Of a DNA stretch of 64,000 nucleotides, positions 25,865 to 34,433 are shown piece by piece. The stretch is from Oribacterium sp. oral taxon 078 str. F0262 (GTDB taxonomy: Bacteria; Bacillota; Clostridia; Lachnospirales; Lachnospiraceae), in contig NZ_GG729933.1 of the NCBI RefSeq assembly GCF_000160135.1, positions 254,816 to 318,815 of the forward strand. Reading direction: 5' to 3'. Position 1 is the first letter of the stretch, and each line of letters begins with the position of its first letter. A program made the position numbers and the translations under genes. The notes under the pieces are model-generated. The model had not been told where the DNA came from and made no database searches. It saw only the letters and a program-made list of their open reading frames with translations.

Positions 25865-27214
25865 ATGGAAACTACTGTCACAAAGAGAAAGGGGGGCGCG
25901 GGATTCTGGGTCTGCAATTTCGCGTTCACATTTGAGCGCTTCGCCTATTACGCGGCGAAGTGGCTGATCTTTCAGTTCATTGTCGCAACGGCGATGGAGG
26001 GCGGGCTCGGAGCCCATAAGGATGCCGCGGCCAGCTATCAGTCCTTTTTTGTCGCCTTCACTTATCTTGCGCCGCTGCTGGGCTCCTATATCTCGGATCA
26101 CCTGATCGGCGCCAAGTATCTGGTTCCGGTCGGAATGGTTCTGATGGGGATCGGCTACCTCCTCGGCTGGCAGGCACACAGCCTCACCGGTGTTGCGATC
26201 ATGATCGCTCTTGTCTCCGTGGGTACCGGCCTCTTCAAGCCGCAGACAAACTCCATCACGGGGCGTCTCTTCTCGGATCCCAGGGATCTCGACAAGGCGT
26301 TTTCCACGCAGTATTCCATGGTCAATATCGGCTCCTTCCTCGGAACCACCTTTATCGGCATCCTCGCGGGAACGCAGGGCTACCGGATCTGCTTCCTGGT
26401 CTGTGCGGTCGCGATGTTCATTGATGCCGTGATGTTCTTCTCGGGCTGGGGCGTGCTGGGAGAGGCCGGTGCGAAGCCCTTTAAGCTTACGGAGAACAGT
26501 GCCAAGGCTGCCCAGACGGAGAAGAAGGAAGCGGGAGAGGCGCGTCCTCTTACCAGGATCGAGAAGCAGAGGGTCGCGGCGATCATCGCGGTCTCCGCTT
26601 TCTCCGCCATCTTCTGGATCTTCTGGTACCTGGCCTACCTCCCCGTCTACGATTACTGGGCGAGCGCGGACGAGGTCCGCATGAACTGGATGCTCTTTGG
26701 CTATAAGATCCCGACCTCCTTCTTCGACTCGGAGAACGGACTGCTCTGTATCCTTCTGGGACCGGTGCTCGGCTCCATCTGGGCGAAGGATGCGAGGAGA
26801 CCGGGCGGCGGCCTGAGCATTTTCAAGCATACGGCGCTCGGCATGGGAATCCTCGGCATCGCCTTTGCGATCTTTGCCCTCGCGGATGTGACGAGGGGCG
26901 GGGGACAGGCGAGCCTGATCTGGGTCGTGCTCTTCGGCATCGCGCTTTCCACCGGTGAGATGACCTTCTCTCCGCTGGGGAACTCCTTCATCTCGAAGTT
27001 TGCCCCGGCGAGGATGCTCTCCGCCATGATGGCGGTCTGGACGCTCGCGATCTTCATCGCGGGACTCTCCTATGGTCCGCTCTACAACCTGATCTCAAAG
27101 TTTCCCTTCGCGGGTGCGAACTTCGGCATCGCGGCGCTCCTGATCGTCCTCGCGGCGATTCTCTGGGTCCTGGATCATAAATTGAACAGTCTGGTCATTG
27201 ACGAAAAGAAGTAA
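25865..27214 (+). CDS. POT-family proton-dependent oligopeptide transporter
   Basis: A 449-residue major-facilitator protein with about 12-14 hydrophobic segments. The first helix has TFERFAYYAAKW, which corresponds to the ExxERFxYY proton-coupling motif with one Glu retained; LAPLLGSYISDHLIGAKYLV is the second POT signature, and FSTQYSMVNIGSFLGTTFIG and GEMTFSPLGNSFISKFAP the later ones. It imports di- and tripeptides with protons. It has its own promoter and terminator. Altered residues in the first motif could change coupling, but this cannot be judged by eye. Confidence 0.88.
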   Translation: METTVTKRKGGAGFWVCNFAFTFERFAYYAAKWLIFQFIVATAMEGGLGAHKDAAASYQSFFVAFTYLAPLLGSYISDHLIGAKYLVPVGMVLMGIGYLLGWQAHSLTGVAIMIALVSVGTGLFKPQTNSITGRLFSDPRDLDKAFSTQYSMVNIGSFLGTTFIGILAGTQGYRICFLVCAVAMFIDAVMFFSGWGVLGEAGAKPFKLTENSAKAAQTEKKEAGEARPLTRIEKQRVAAIIAVSAFSAIFWIFWYLAYLPVYDYWASADEVRMNWMLFGYKIPTSFFDSENGLLCILLGPVLGSIWAKDARRPGGGLSIFKHTALGMGILGIAFAIFALADVTRGGGQASLIWVVLFGIALSTGEMTFSPLGNSFISKFAPARMLSAMMAVWTLAIFIAGLSYGPLYNLISKFPFAGANFGIAALLIVLAAILWVLDHKLNSLVIDEKK

Positions 27215-27263
27215 AGAGAGTATAAGATAGGAGCAGGATTTTCCCGGACAGGGGAATCTGAGA

Positions 27264-27297
27264 GAGGAAATGTCGCTGCAGCGGCATTTCCTCTTTT
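27264..27297 (+). terminator. Terminator of the POT transporter gene
   Basis: GAGGAAATGTCGCTG (27264-27278) pairs with CAGCGGCATTTCCTC (27279-27293) with one wobble, followed by TTTTCC. Confidence 0.85.
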
Positions 27298-27365
27298 CCG
27301 GCGGCGGGGAATTTGCGGGATCTGTCTCTGAAGGAGAGGGAGCCCGGGAAGTACGGGACATCAAT

Positions 27366-28256
27366 ATGGAAGAGTTTTTTAAGAAGTATCACGGGCTGAT
27401 CAATATTCTGCAAATCATCGCGGGCTGCCTGATCACGTCTTTTGCCATCAACTGCATCCTGATTCCGAATCAGCTCTCCACAAGCGGAGTGACCGGAATC
27501 TCGCAGATGATCGAGAAATTCACCGGGATCAATTACAGCTATATCTACTATGTCTTCAGCCTGACGATCCTTCTGGTCGCGTTCCTGACCCTGAAGCGGG
27601 CGGAGTTTGCGAAGATCATCTTTGTTTCGATCCTGTACCCGGCGCTTCTGATCGCGACGAGGCAGCTGCATTTCGTCTTCGTGGAGGGCGAGATGTTTCT
27701 GGTCTGCATCTATTTTTCGCTCTTCTACGGCTTTGGCTCCGGACTTGTGCTCCGGGCGGGCGTCACCTTCGGGGGGACCGATACCATTGCCCGCATCCTG
27801 AACCGGAGAGTCCTTCGGAAGCTGCCGCTCAGCCGCATTATGCTGGTTCTGGACGGCTGCATCATCATTATGCTTGGGCTGGTCTTCGGAAAGGATGTGG
27901 CGCTCTACGCTCTTGTAAATCATGTGATCTCCATTTATATTATGGACTACATGCTCTTTGGATTCCGCCAGAAGCTCTACAAGGTCTCCATCATCAGCAA
28001 GGACCCGAAGAGCAGCGGAGAGATCGCGGATTTCATCATGTCAAAGGGCAGGGGAGTGACGGTACACAAGGTGGTCGGCGCCTATACGAAGGAGGAGAAG
28101 CAGATGCTCACCACGATCTGCTCTCCCAGTCAGTCCGCCGTTTTCCGGAACTATCTCGCGGGCTCTCATCCGGATGTATTTATGGAGGTCTCTCCCATCG
28201 TCACGGTCTACGGCGTCGGCGCGCGCTTTGTGAGGATCAAGGAGGAGGAGAATTGA
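27366..28256 (+). CDS. YitT family membrane protein (DUF161 and DUF2179)
   Basis: A 296-residue protein with about five hydrophobic segments in its N-terminal 200 residues (IAGCLITSFAINCILIPNQL, GFGSGLVLRAGVTFGGTDTI) and a soluble C-terminal DUF2179 domain (GRGVTVHKVVGAYTKEEKQM, CSPSQSAVFRNYLAG). The arrangement defines the YitT family, widespread in Firmicutes; the function is unproven, though some members are thought to be transporters. ATG 27366 is used, since the open frame upstream runs through the terminator hairpin. Confidence 0.9.
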   Translation: MEEFFKKYHGLINILQIIAGCLITSFAINCILIPNQLSTSGVTGISQMIEKFTGINYSYIYYVFSLTILLVAFLTLKRAEFAKIIFVSILYPALLIATRQLHFVFVEGEMFLVCIYFSLFYGFGSGLVLRAGVTFGGTDTIARILNRRVLRKLPLSRIMLVLDGCIIIMLGLVFGKDVALYALVNHVISIYIMDYMLFGFRQKLYKVSIISKDPKSSGEIADFIMSKGRGVTVHKVVGAYTKEEKQMLTTICSPSQSAVFRNYLAGSHPDVFMEVSPIVTVYGVGARFVRIKEEEN

Positions 28257-28436
28257 TATCCTGAAATCTTAAAAGAATCAGATTTATTCCGTAAGAAACT
28301 TTAGATTGTTTTTAGATCGAGTTTTTATTTTGGCCATATTTGCGCCATATCCTTTATCCCATCCACTGGACAGCTGCAGTGCGTTTTCTGCGCGGAAAGG
28401 AAGGATAAGCATGGTTTCAGGAGAAAGAGGTTGTCG

Positions 28437-29222
28437 ATGAAGAAAACGATACACCTGCTTTTCGCAGGAAGGGATGCCGGAAAGCGGAGCAGAGTATGGA
28501 AGAGGATCTATCGCAGTGCAGTTTCCGCGATGATCGGAGCGGGCGCGCTTTTTGCCGCGGTTATGCCTGCCTATGCAGACACTGCGGAGGATAACGCAGC
28601 CGCCCTGGTATATGAGGCGGATTCTGATCCGATGTCGATCGACAGCGCGAACGCGCAGGGCAGCGCAAATGCACAGAGCACTGCAAATGCACAGAGCACT
28701 GCGGCAAAGCAGGGAGATCTTCTTTCCTTTGAGAATGCGGACCCGCTTTCTCATACGGCGCAGGAGGGAAATGTCATTCAGGCGAGCACGGAGCCGCTTC
28801 TGATCTTTTCCGACAATGGGATGTTCTATAATGAGGACGGCTCCGCCGCGGATACGCAGAACTATGACAGCAATGCTCCGCTTGCGAGCCAGATCGTGAG
28901 CTTTGCCTCCCAGTATATCGGGCGTCCCTACCGCTACGGCGGGGCGAGCCTCCAAAACGGTGCGGACTGCTCCGGCTTTGTCATGGCGGTATACGGGCAT
29001 TTCGGGATCTCCCTTCCGCATTATTCCGGTGCGCTCGCCGGTGTGGGGAAGAAGGTGGAAAGTCTCGCGCAGGCGGTCCCGGGCGATATCCTCGCGTATT
29101 CCGGCCATGTCGGAATCTACCTCGGAAACGGGAGGATGCTGAGTGCGCTCAGTACCAAGAGAGGAATCACGGTGGTTTCCGCGACATATAAGCCGATCCG
29201 GGCGATTCGGAGAGTGGTTTGA
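28437..29222 (+). CDS. Secreted NlpC/P60 peptidoglycan endopeptidase
   Basis: A 261-residue exported protein. After a basic start there is a hydrophobic signal segment (MIGAGALFAAVMPAYAD), then a Ser/Ala/Asn/Gln-rich linker with short repeats of the type SANAQ. The C-terminal 120 residues form an NlpC/P60 domain with RPYRYGGASLQNGADCSGF (catalytic Cys about residue 178) and PGDILAYSGHVGIYLGNG (catalytic His). It would cleave stem peptides in the cell wall. ATG 28437 has GGAGAAAGAGG upstream. The 180-base leader holds no recognised riboswitch. Confidence 0.92.
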   Translation: MKKTIHLLFAGRDAGKRSRVWKRIYRSAVSAMIGAGALFAAVMPAYADTAEDNAAALVYEADSDPMSIDSANAQGSANAQSTANAQSTAAKQGDLLSFENADPLSHTAQEGNVIQASTEPLLIFSDNGMFYNEDGSAADTQNYDSNAPLASQIVSFASQYIGRPYRYGGASLQNGADCSGFVMAVYGHFGISLPHYSGALAGVGKKVESLAQAVPGDILAYSGHVGIYLGNGRMLSALSTKRGITVVSATYKPIRAIRRVV

Positions 29223-29254
29223 TTTCGTCATCTCCCGCGGCTTTTAGGAGGAAA

Positions 29255-29283
29255 GGGGCGGCTGCACAGCAGCCGCCCCTTTC
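29255..29283 (+). terminator. Terminator of the NlpC/P60 gene
   Basis: GGGGCGGCTGC (29255-29265) pairs perfectly with GCAGCCGCCCC (29269-29279) around a three-base loop, followed by TTTC. Confidence 0.75.
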
Positions 29284-29321
29284 GGCGGCGCAAAAATCAG
29301 GATCCTGAGAAATGAGATAAA

Positions 29322-29369
29322 AGGGCATAGGACAGGGCATAGGATAGGGAAAGGGAAAGGAAGAAAAGA
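29322..29369. repeat. 12-bp tandem repeat, four units, in the deoC leader
   Basis: Units agggcataggac (29322), agggcataggat (29334), agggaaagggaa (29346) and aggaagaaaaga (29358). The last two provide the purine-rich ribosome binding region just before the deoC start at 29373. Confidence 0.7.
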
Positions 29370-29372
29370 GAG

Positions 29373-30014
29373 ATGGAAGAGAGCATCGCGGATCGGATCG
29401 ATCATACTATTTTGAGGGCGGACGCCCGGGAGGAGGATGTGAGGCGCTGCTGCAGGGAGGCGAGGGACTTTCATTTTCACTCGGTCTGTGTGAATTCCTG
29501 CCATGCGGCGCTGGTCTCGAAGGAGCTCAAGGGAAGCGGCGTGCTCTGCTGCTGCGTCGTGGGCTTTCCGCTCGGAGCGGCGCTCCCGGAGGCGAAGGCC
29601 CTTGAGGCGAAGAGAGCGGTGGAGGCCGGCGCGGCGGAGATCGATATGGTCCTGAATGTCGGGGCGCTGAAGGACGGAAGAGACGATTCTGTAAGAGAGG
29701 ATATCCGGGGCGTGGTGGAGGCCGCGAGGCCCGGAATCGTGAAGGTGATTCTTGAGACCTGCCTTCTCTCTGAGGAGGAAAAGAGGCGGGCCTGCCGCCT
29801 GTCCGAGGAGGCGGGGGCGGCTTTTGTGAAGACCTCGACGGGATTTTCCGGAGGCGGGGCGACGATAGAGGATGTGAAGCTTATGAAGGCCGCTGTAGGA
29901 GGCCGGCTCAAGGTGAAGGCCTCGGGGGGAATCCGTGATCCGAGGTTTGCGCGGGAGCTGATCGATGCAGGAGCGGATCGGCTTGGTGCAAGCGATGGAA
30001 GGAAGCTGCTCTGA
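29373..30014 (+). CDS. deoC: Deoxyribose-phosphate aldolase
   Basis: A 213-residue class I aldolase splitting deoxyribose 5-phosphate into glyceraldehyde 3-phosphate and acetaldehyde in nucleoside breakdown. Visible blocks: RIDHTILRADAREED, SVCVNSCHAALVSKEL, VVGFPLGA, AEIDMVLNVGALKDG, the Schiff-base segment AAFVKTSTGFSGGGAT, and LKVKASGGIRD. The length is normal for short DeoC. It stands alone here, with no other deo genes adjacent. The C-terminus (RLGASDGRKLL) is typical. Confidence 0.95.
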   Translation: MEESIADRIDHTILRADAREEDVRRCCREARDFHFHSVCVNSCHAALVSKELKGSGVLCCCVVGFPLGAALPEAKALEAKRAVEAGAAEIDMVLNVGALKDGRDDSVREDIRGVVEAARPGIVKVILETCLLSEEEKRRACRLSEEAGAAFVKTSTGFSGGGATIEDVKLMKAAVGGRLKVKASGGIRDPRFARELIDAGADRLGASDGRKLL

Positions 30015-30145
30015 TCCGTTTTTCAGGGGAAGAGGAAGAGTGCTTTCTTTTTTCTGACGATTCATTACAGTTGGGGAAAGCCTATTGATTCGGCATATTT
30101 TAGCTGATAAGCTCCTCCTGTACAAAGAAGAAGAGAGGATAAACC

Positions 30146-31795
30146 ATGCGAAGAAATCAAAGAGCGCTCTGCCTCCTTTCCCTGGGGCTTTGCTTGAGCG
30201 CGGCATTTCCCGGAAGAGGCTTTGCGGACGGTCCTTCGCCTTCCGGCGGGCCGGGGGTTTTGATGGGACCGACGCAGGGGAGTGAGAATGCGGCAATCCC
30301 CGCAGAGGGCGGCGCGGCATCGGATCAGAGCAGCGCGTCACCGCCTCAGAGCGGAGCATCCGTTCAGAGCAGTGCTTCTCCGCCTCAGGATGGCGCATCC
30401 GTTCAGAGCAGTGTGTCGCCTCCCCAGAGCCAGGGCGCGGCATCGGATCAGAGCGGCGCGATTTCCGCTCAGGGCACCCCCGATGCGGCGGCTCCTTCTG
30501 CCGAGGGCGTCCCCTCCGGGACGAACGGGGGCGGGAGCACGAAGTCGGATGCGGATGCCTTTTCGAACCCGTGGCTTGGCTACAGCAATGAGGACGGTTC
30601 GGATCTCATCTATCTGGAGAAGGGCACAGAGGTTTCGAAGTTTCAAAATGACAATGGCGCGATCGACTGGGAGGCGGCAAAGGCGGACGGTCTGGACTTC
30701 GTCATTGTCCGTCTGGCCTACGGCCTGAAGGAGGACCCCTATTTCGATCAGAACGTGAAGGGGGCTCAGGCAGCCGGTCTGAAGGTCGGTGCCTATCTCT
30801 GCTCCACGGCGAAAAATATGGACGAAGCGGTGGCTGAGGCGAATCTCACGATCCGGAAGATTAAAAAGTATAAGCTGCAGTATCCGGTCGCCTATGACGC
30901 GGAGGTCAATGATATGCTCTCCGAGGGGGCGACGCCGGAGATCCTCACCGCCATGGCGAACAAGTACTGCGCGATGGTGAAGGCAGCGGGCTATACGCCC
31001 ATCGTCTATGCGAACCGGACCTGGCTCACGGAGTATATGAATATCGCGGATATCCCCTATGATATCTGGTTTGCGGCTTATCCGCAGGACAGGGTCTACC
31101 GCCCGGTGAAGGGATCGAATACAACGATCTGGCAGTCCGGAGAGGCGGGGACGGTCAAGGGCATCAAGGGAAATGTCACGACGGAGTTTTCCTGGAAGGC
31201 CTACGGAGGGGGCAGTCCCTCGAGAAAGAACGCGGGGAGCGGCGGCTCCGCGAAGAAGGGGAGCCTTCCGGCCACGGGGAGCAACAGCGGATCGGGCAAG
31301 GTCTCCGGGAATTCCGGGGGAGGAAGCGCCGCCAACATGAATAATAAGGCGGACGGCAATGGAGTCTCCGACGGCTGGACGCAGAAAAACGGCAAGTGGT
31401 ATTATTATGAGAAGCGAAAAAAGGTGAGCGGCTGGAAGCAGGTCTCGAAGCTTTGGTACTATATGGACGGGGACGGCGTGATGCAGACGGGCTGGGTCAG
31501 AGACGGTGGAAACTGGTATTTTCTGAAGCCAAACGGCGTGATGGCGACGAACTGGGCCAATGTCGGGGGCAGGTGGTTTTACCTTGGCTCCGACGGGCGG
31601 ATGGTGAGCGGCTGGACCAAGCTCGATAAGAAGTGGTACTATCTGGGGGATGACGGCGCGATGGCGACCGGCTGGAAGACGATATCCGGAAACTGGTACT
31701 ACCTGGGGGATGACGGCGTGATGGCCGCAGACGGCACGAAAAAGATCGACGGCGCAAATTACCGCTTTGATAAGTCCGGTGTCTGGCTCGCCTGA
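30146..31795 (+). CDS. Secreted GH25 lysozyme with GW-type cell-wall-binding repeats
   Basis: A 549-residue exported protein. Signal peptide at residues 1-27; then a low-complexity linker with SASPPQ / GASVQSS repeats up to about residue 135; a GH25 muramidase domain about 160-350 (GTEVSKFQNDNGAIDW, YDAEVND, IVYANRTWLTEY, TIWQSGEAG); a Gly/Ser linker; and about seven C-terminal wall-binding repeats of the WYYL-DG-M-TGW kind. The second acidic pair (DAE) is kept, but the usual GxDVS Asp is Glu here. It likely trims or anchors in the wall. A GAGAGGAT ribosome site precedes ATG 30146. Confidence 0.88.
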   Translation: MRRNQRALCLLSLGLCLSAAFPGRGFADGPSPSGGPGVLMGPTQGSENAAIPAEGGAASDQSSASPPQSGASVQSSASPPQDGASVQSSVSPPQSQGAASDQSGAISAQGTPDAAAPSAEGVPSGTNGGGSTKSDADAFSNPWLGYSNEDGSDLIYLEKGTEVSKFQNDNGAIDWEAAKADGLDFVIVRLAYGLKEDPYFDQNVKGAQAAGLKVGAYLCSTAKNMDEAVAEANLTIRKIKKYKLQYPVAYDAEVNDMLSEGATPEILTAMANKYCAMVKAAGYTPIVYANRTWLTEYMNIADIPYDIWFAAYPQDRVYRPVKGSNTTIWQSGEAGTVKGIKGNVTTEFSWKAYGGGSPSRKNAGSGGSAKKGSLPATGSNSGSGKVSGNSGGGSAANMNNKADGNGVSDGWTQKNGKWYYYEKRKKVSGWKQVSKLWYYMDGDGVMQTGWVRDGGNWYFLKPNGVMATNWANVGGRWFYLGSDGRMVSGWTKLDKKWYYLGDDGAMATGWKTISGNWYYLGDDGVMAADGTKKIDGANYRFDKSGVWLA

Positions 31796-31857
31796 ACCGA
31801 CATCGGAGAGGAAAGCTGTTTTTGAGAGAGATGAGCGGAACTCGGAAGGGAGAGTTT

Positions 31858-33021
31858 ATGAAGTTCGGAAAGGTTTTGATCGCGGCGGCGATGCTCGGAG
31901 TTTTTTCCGCGATGCCCGCCTTCGCGGAGAATATTGAGATGGTAAAGCTTGACGTGAGCCCCTCGGGGGATGAGGATATCCAGCCGGGGCAGTCCTATGG
32001 GAGGCAGGAGCCGAAGCCGCTGGATGCGAGCTATAAGGTCGCAAGCTATGGCACAGAGAATGTGAAGGAGAACAGCAGCACCGTCGGAGGCACGCAGCAA
32101 AAGAGTGGGAAGAAAAATCAGAAGAACCAGAATCTGAAGACGCCCTTTACCTATACGATCGAGCTCACTCCGACGGAGGGAAACAGCTTCTCCGACAATG
32201 TGGTCGCGGAGGTGAAGGGCTCCTATGAGGTCAGCATCGAGTCGAAGGCTCCGGATAAGCTGAAGATCAAGGCGAAGGCCTATCCCTTCTATGTGCTGAA
32301 GAATGTGAGCGGGATCGAGCAGAGCGGCAAGAGCTATAAGTGGAGCAAGGTGGACAATGCGGCGAGCTATGATGTCGTCATCTACTACGCTTCGAAGGAC
32401 GGGGACGAGAAGACGGCGAAGAAGAATGTGACGACGCCGAAGATCTCGGTCTCATCCTATCAAAACGGCGGCAAGGAGGTCGATCATATCTCCGTCCGCG
32501 CAAAGCACGGCGGGGACAAGCAGGGGCATTATGTCGCAAACAGCCAGTATGTGGAGAGCGACGGCAGTACGGACGCGAACTTCGATGACACGATCCGCTT
32601 TGACCTGGTCACGGCCCGCTCCAATGGGGCCGCCGTATCGAGCGACGGGACGAGCGCGAATTCTTCCGCAGCGGGTCCTGCGAGCGGAGACGGCTGGAAA
32701 AAGGTCGGTGAGGACTGGAGCTATCTGAAGGGAAATCAGAAGCAGACCGGCTGGATCAATCCGGAGGGGGATGACTGGTACCTCCTGGACCAAAACGGAA
32801 AGATGCTCACCGGCTGGAATCAGATCGACGGCAAATGGTATTATCTTGATACGGACGCGACGCAGAAGCTGGGCAGGATGCTCAGCGGCTGGAGAAATAT
32901 CGGCGGGAGCTGGTATTATCTGAATCCTGAGAGGGGTTCCTCTCTTCCCTTCGGGGCGATGTATGCGGATACGCAGACTCCGGACGGCTATCATGTGAAC
33001 GCGAACGGTGTCTGGCAGTAA
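31858..33021 (+). CDS. Secreted protein with C-terminal cell-wall-binding repeats
   Basis: A 387-residue exported protein with a clear signal peptide (KVLIAAAMLGVFSAMPAFAE). The middle, about residues 85-270, looks like beta-rich extracellular domain(s) (YTIELTPTEGNSFSDNVVAE, SYKWSKVDNAASYDVVIYYA, the latter resembling a fibronectin-like strand pattern) with no catalytic motif I can name. The last 110 residues hold about four GW/WYY wall-binding repeats like those of the lysozyme just upstream. ATG 31858 follows GGAAGGGAGAG. It is probably a surface adhesin or structural wall protein. Confidence 0.75.
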   Translation: MKFGKVLIAAAMLGVFSAMPAFAENIEMVKLDVSPSGDEDIQPGQSYGRQEPKPLDASYKVASYGTENVKENSSTVGGTQQKSGKKNQKNQNLKTPFTYTIELTPTEGNSFSDNVVAEVKGSYEVSIESKAPDKLKIKAKAYPFYVLKNVSGIEQSGKSYKWSKVDNAASYDVVIYYASKDGDEKTAKKNVTTPKISVSSYQNGGKEVDHISVRAKHGGDKQGHYVANSQYVESDGSTDANFDDTIRFDLVTARSNGAAVSSDGTSANSSAAGPASGDGWKKVGEDWSYLKGNQKQTGWINPEGDDWYLLDQNGKMLTGWNQIDGKWYYLDTDATQKLGRMLSGWRNIGGSWYYLNPERGSSLPFGAMYADTQTPDGYHVNANGVWQ

Positions 33022-33041
33022 GAGCAGGAGGTAAAGAATAG

Positions 33042-34121
33042 ATGAAGAAAATGACGGGAAGACTTCTTTCGATCAGCGCAGCGCTCCTTCTCCTCACAAA
33101 TTCCGTGACGGCATTTGCGGAGCAGGGCAGCGCGAATATCGTCTCTGCAAGCTCCGTGCCGGAGAGCGCTCAGAGCGCCCAGGCGGGCTCGGGAGGGAGC
33201 GCATCGGAGGGAACGGCGGAGAAGAAGTCCGCTCCGATCATCATGAATCAGGGGGTTCGGCAGAACAGTTACGAGCTCGGTCTCGGGGGAGCTACCGTCA
33301 CCATGATTAAGGGAAAGGAGAGCGGACAGCAGCTCGCCATCGTGGTGAAGTCCAATGACGGGAGGATCATCGTCGTGGACGGCGGCTTCAAGACGAACGC
33401 CCCCTATCTCGGGGAGTATATCAAGGCAAACGGCGGAAAGGTCGCCGTCTGGCTTTTAACCCATCCCCATGTGGATCATGTGGGGGCACTGGATGTCATG
33501 CTGGAGCAGCAGAGGAGCGGAAACCCGAAGGACTTCGCGAAGATCGACCTCGGGGAGATCTACTACAGCTTCGCGCCAATGGATTTCTATAAGGCACATG
33601 AGCAGCAGTACCGGCTTCCGGTTATCCAGGAGAGCTATGACGATATCGCGGCTTATGACCAGAGCAAGGTCCACTACAATTCTCCCGCCGGCACAAGCTT
33701 CGATATCGGAAATGTCAATGTCCAGATCCTGAATCAGCCCTATCTCTTTGATATTGATACCGGGAACAACAGCTCGATCTGCTATATGCTCACGATCAAC
33801 GGGAAGAAGATTCTCATCACCGGAGACCTCCCCTATGAGGCGGCGGAGCAGCTTCTGAAGGACCGCGGGGCCGCAGCTTTGAAGGCCGATGTCGTGCAGC
33901 TGGCTCATCACGGGCAGCACGGCGGCTCCTTCGCCTTCTACAGCGCAGTGGGAGCAAAGTACGCCCTCTGGCCGACGCCGCAGTCCCTCTGGGATAAGAG
34001 GGACGAGGCCTTTACGGAGGACCAGCAGACCTATACCATCGCGTTGACCCGCCACTGGATGAATAAGCTCTCCGTGGAGCAGAACTTCGTCATGGCGGAC
34101 GGCGACTGGACCTTCCGATAA
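33042..34121 (+). CDS. Secreted MBL-fold metallohydrolase, ComEC-like
   Basis: A 359-residue protein with a signal peptide (LLSISAALLLLTNSVTAFAE), a Ser/Ala-rich spacer to about residue 65, and a metallo-beta-lactamase fold: VDGGFKTNAPYLGEYI, the zinc motif THPHVDHVGALD, ICYMLTINGKKILITGDLP and QLAHHGQHGG. The pattern resembles the stand-alone MBL proteins related to the ComEC C-terminal domain, which act on nucleic acids or phosphoesters. The substrate is not known. It lies 21 bases after the wall-binding protein gene and is the last gene of the surface-protein cluster. Confidence 0.82.
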   Translation: MKKMTGRLLSISAALLLLTNSVTAFAEQGSANIVSASSVPESAQSAQAGSGGSASEGTAEKKSAPIIMNQGVRQNSYELGLGGATVTMIKGKESGQQLAIVVKSNDGRIIVVDGGFKTNAPYLGEYIKANGGKVAVWLLTHPHVDHVGALDVMLEQQRSGNPKDFAKIDLGEIYYSFAPMDFYKAHEQQYRLPVIQESYDDIAAYDQSKVHYNSPAGTSFDIGNVNVQILNQPYLFDIDTGNNSSICYMLTINGKKILITGDLPYEAAEQLLKDRGAAALKADVVQLAHHGQHGGSFAFYSAVGAKYALWPTPQSLWDKRDEAFTEDQQTYTIALTRHWMNKLSVEQNFVMADGDWTFR

Positions 34122-34248
34122 AGGGACGCCCGATCCCGAGCCTATCCTCTTCTGACTGCGGCGCTCGAAGAGACCGAAGCAAGCGGAGGAATCGGAAGTC
34201 GGAAAAGGCAGGGGAAGAAGACAGAAGGAGAAGAAAGAGCATACAGGG

Positions 34249-34278
34249 AAAGCCTCCCCGGAGCGGGGAGGCTTTTTG
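34249..34278 (+). terminator. Terminator of the surface-protein cluster
   Basis: AAAGCCTCCCC (34249-34259) pairs with GGGGAGGCTTT (34265-34275), followed by TT. The rest of the 312-base gap (34122-34433) holds a promoter and purine-rich sequence with no gene. Confidence 0.85.
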
Positions 34279-34335
34279 CTGGTTAAAACAGAGAGCGGGG
34301 ATCCGGCCTCATGCCTCTTCGGCGCTTTCGTCAGA

Positions 34336-34364
34336 TGGACAAATCCGCTGAATTCAGCTATACT
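34336..34364 (+). promoter_or_regulatory. Promoter of the nucleotidyltransferase-to-yhaM gene run
   Basis: TGGACA (34336-34341), a 17-bp spacer and TATACT (34359-34364). No strong terminator is seen among the following eight same-strand genes, so this may drive a long transcript. Confidence 0.7.
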
Positions 34365-34433
34365 TTTCTCGAATACAAACTGCTTCCCGGCAGAGCACAG
34401 GGAGTTATCGGAAGGTCTTTCAAGGAGGATAGG

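Noticed and set aside
28257-28436. Cyclic-di-AMP (ydaO) riboswitch before the NlpC/P60 gene
   Set aside because: Such genes often have one, but none of its conserved blocks were recognised here.
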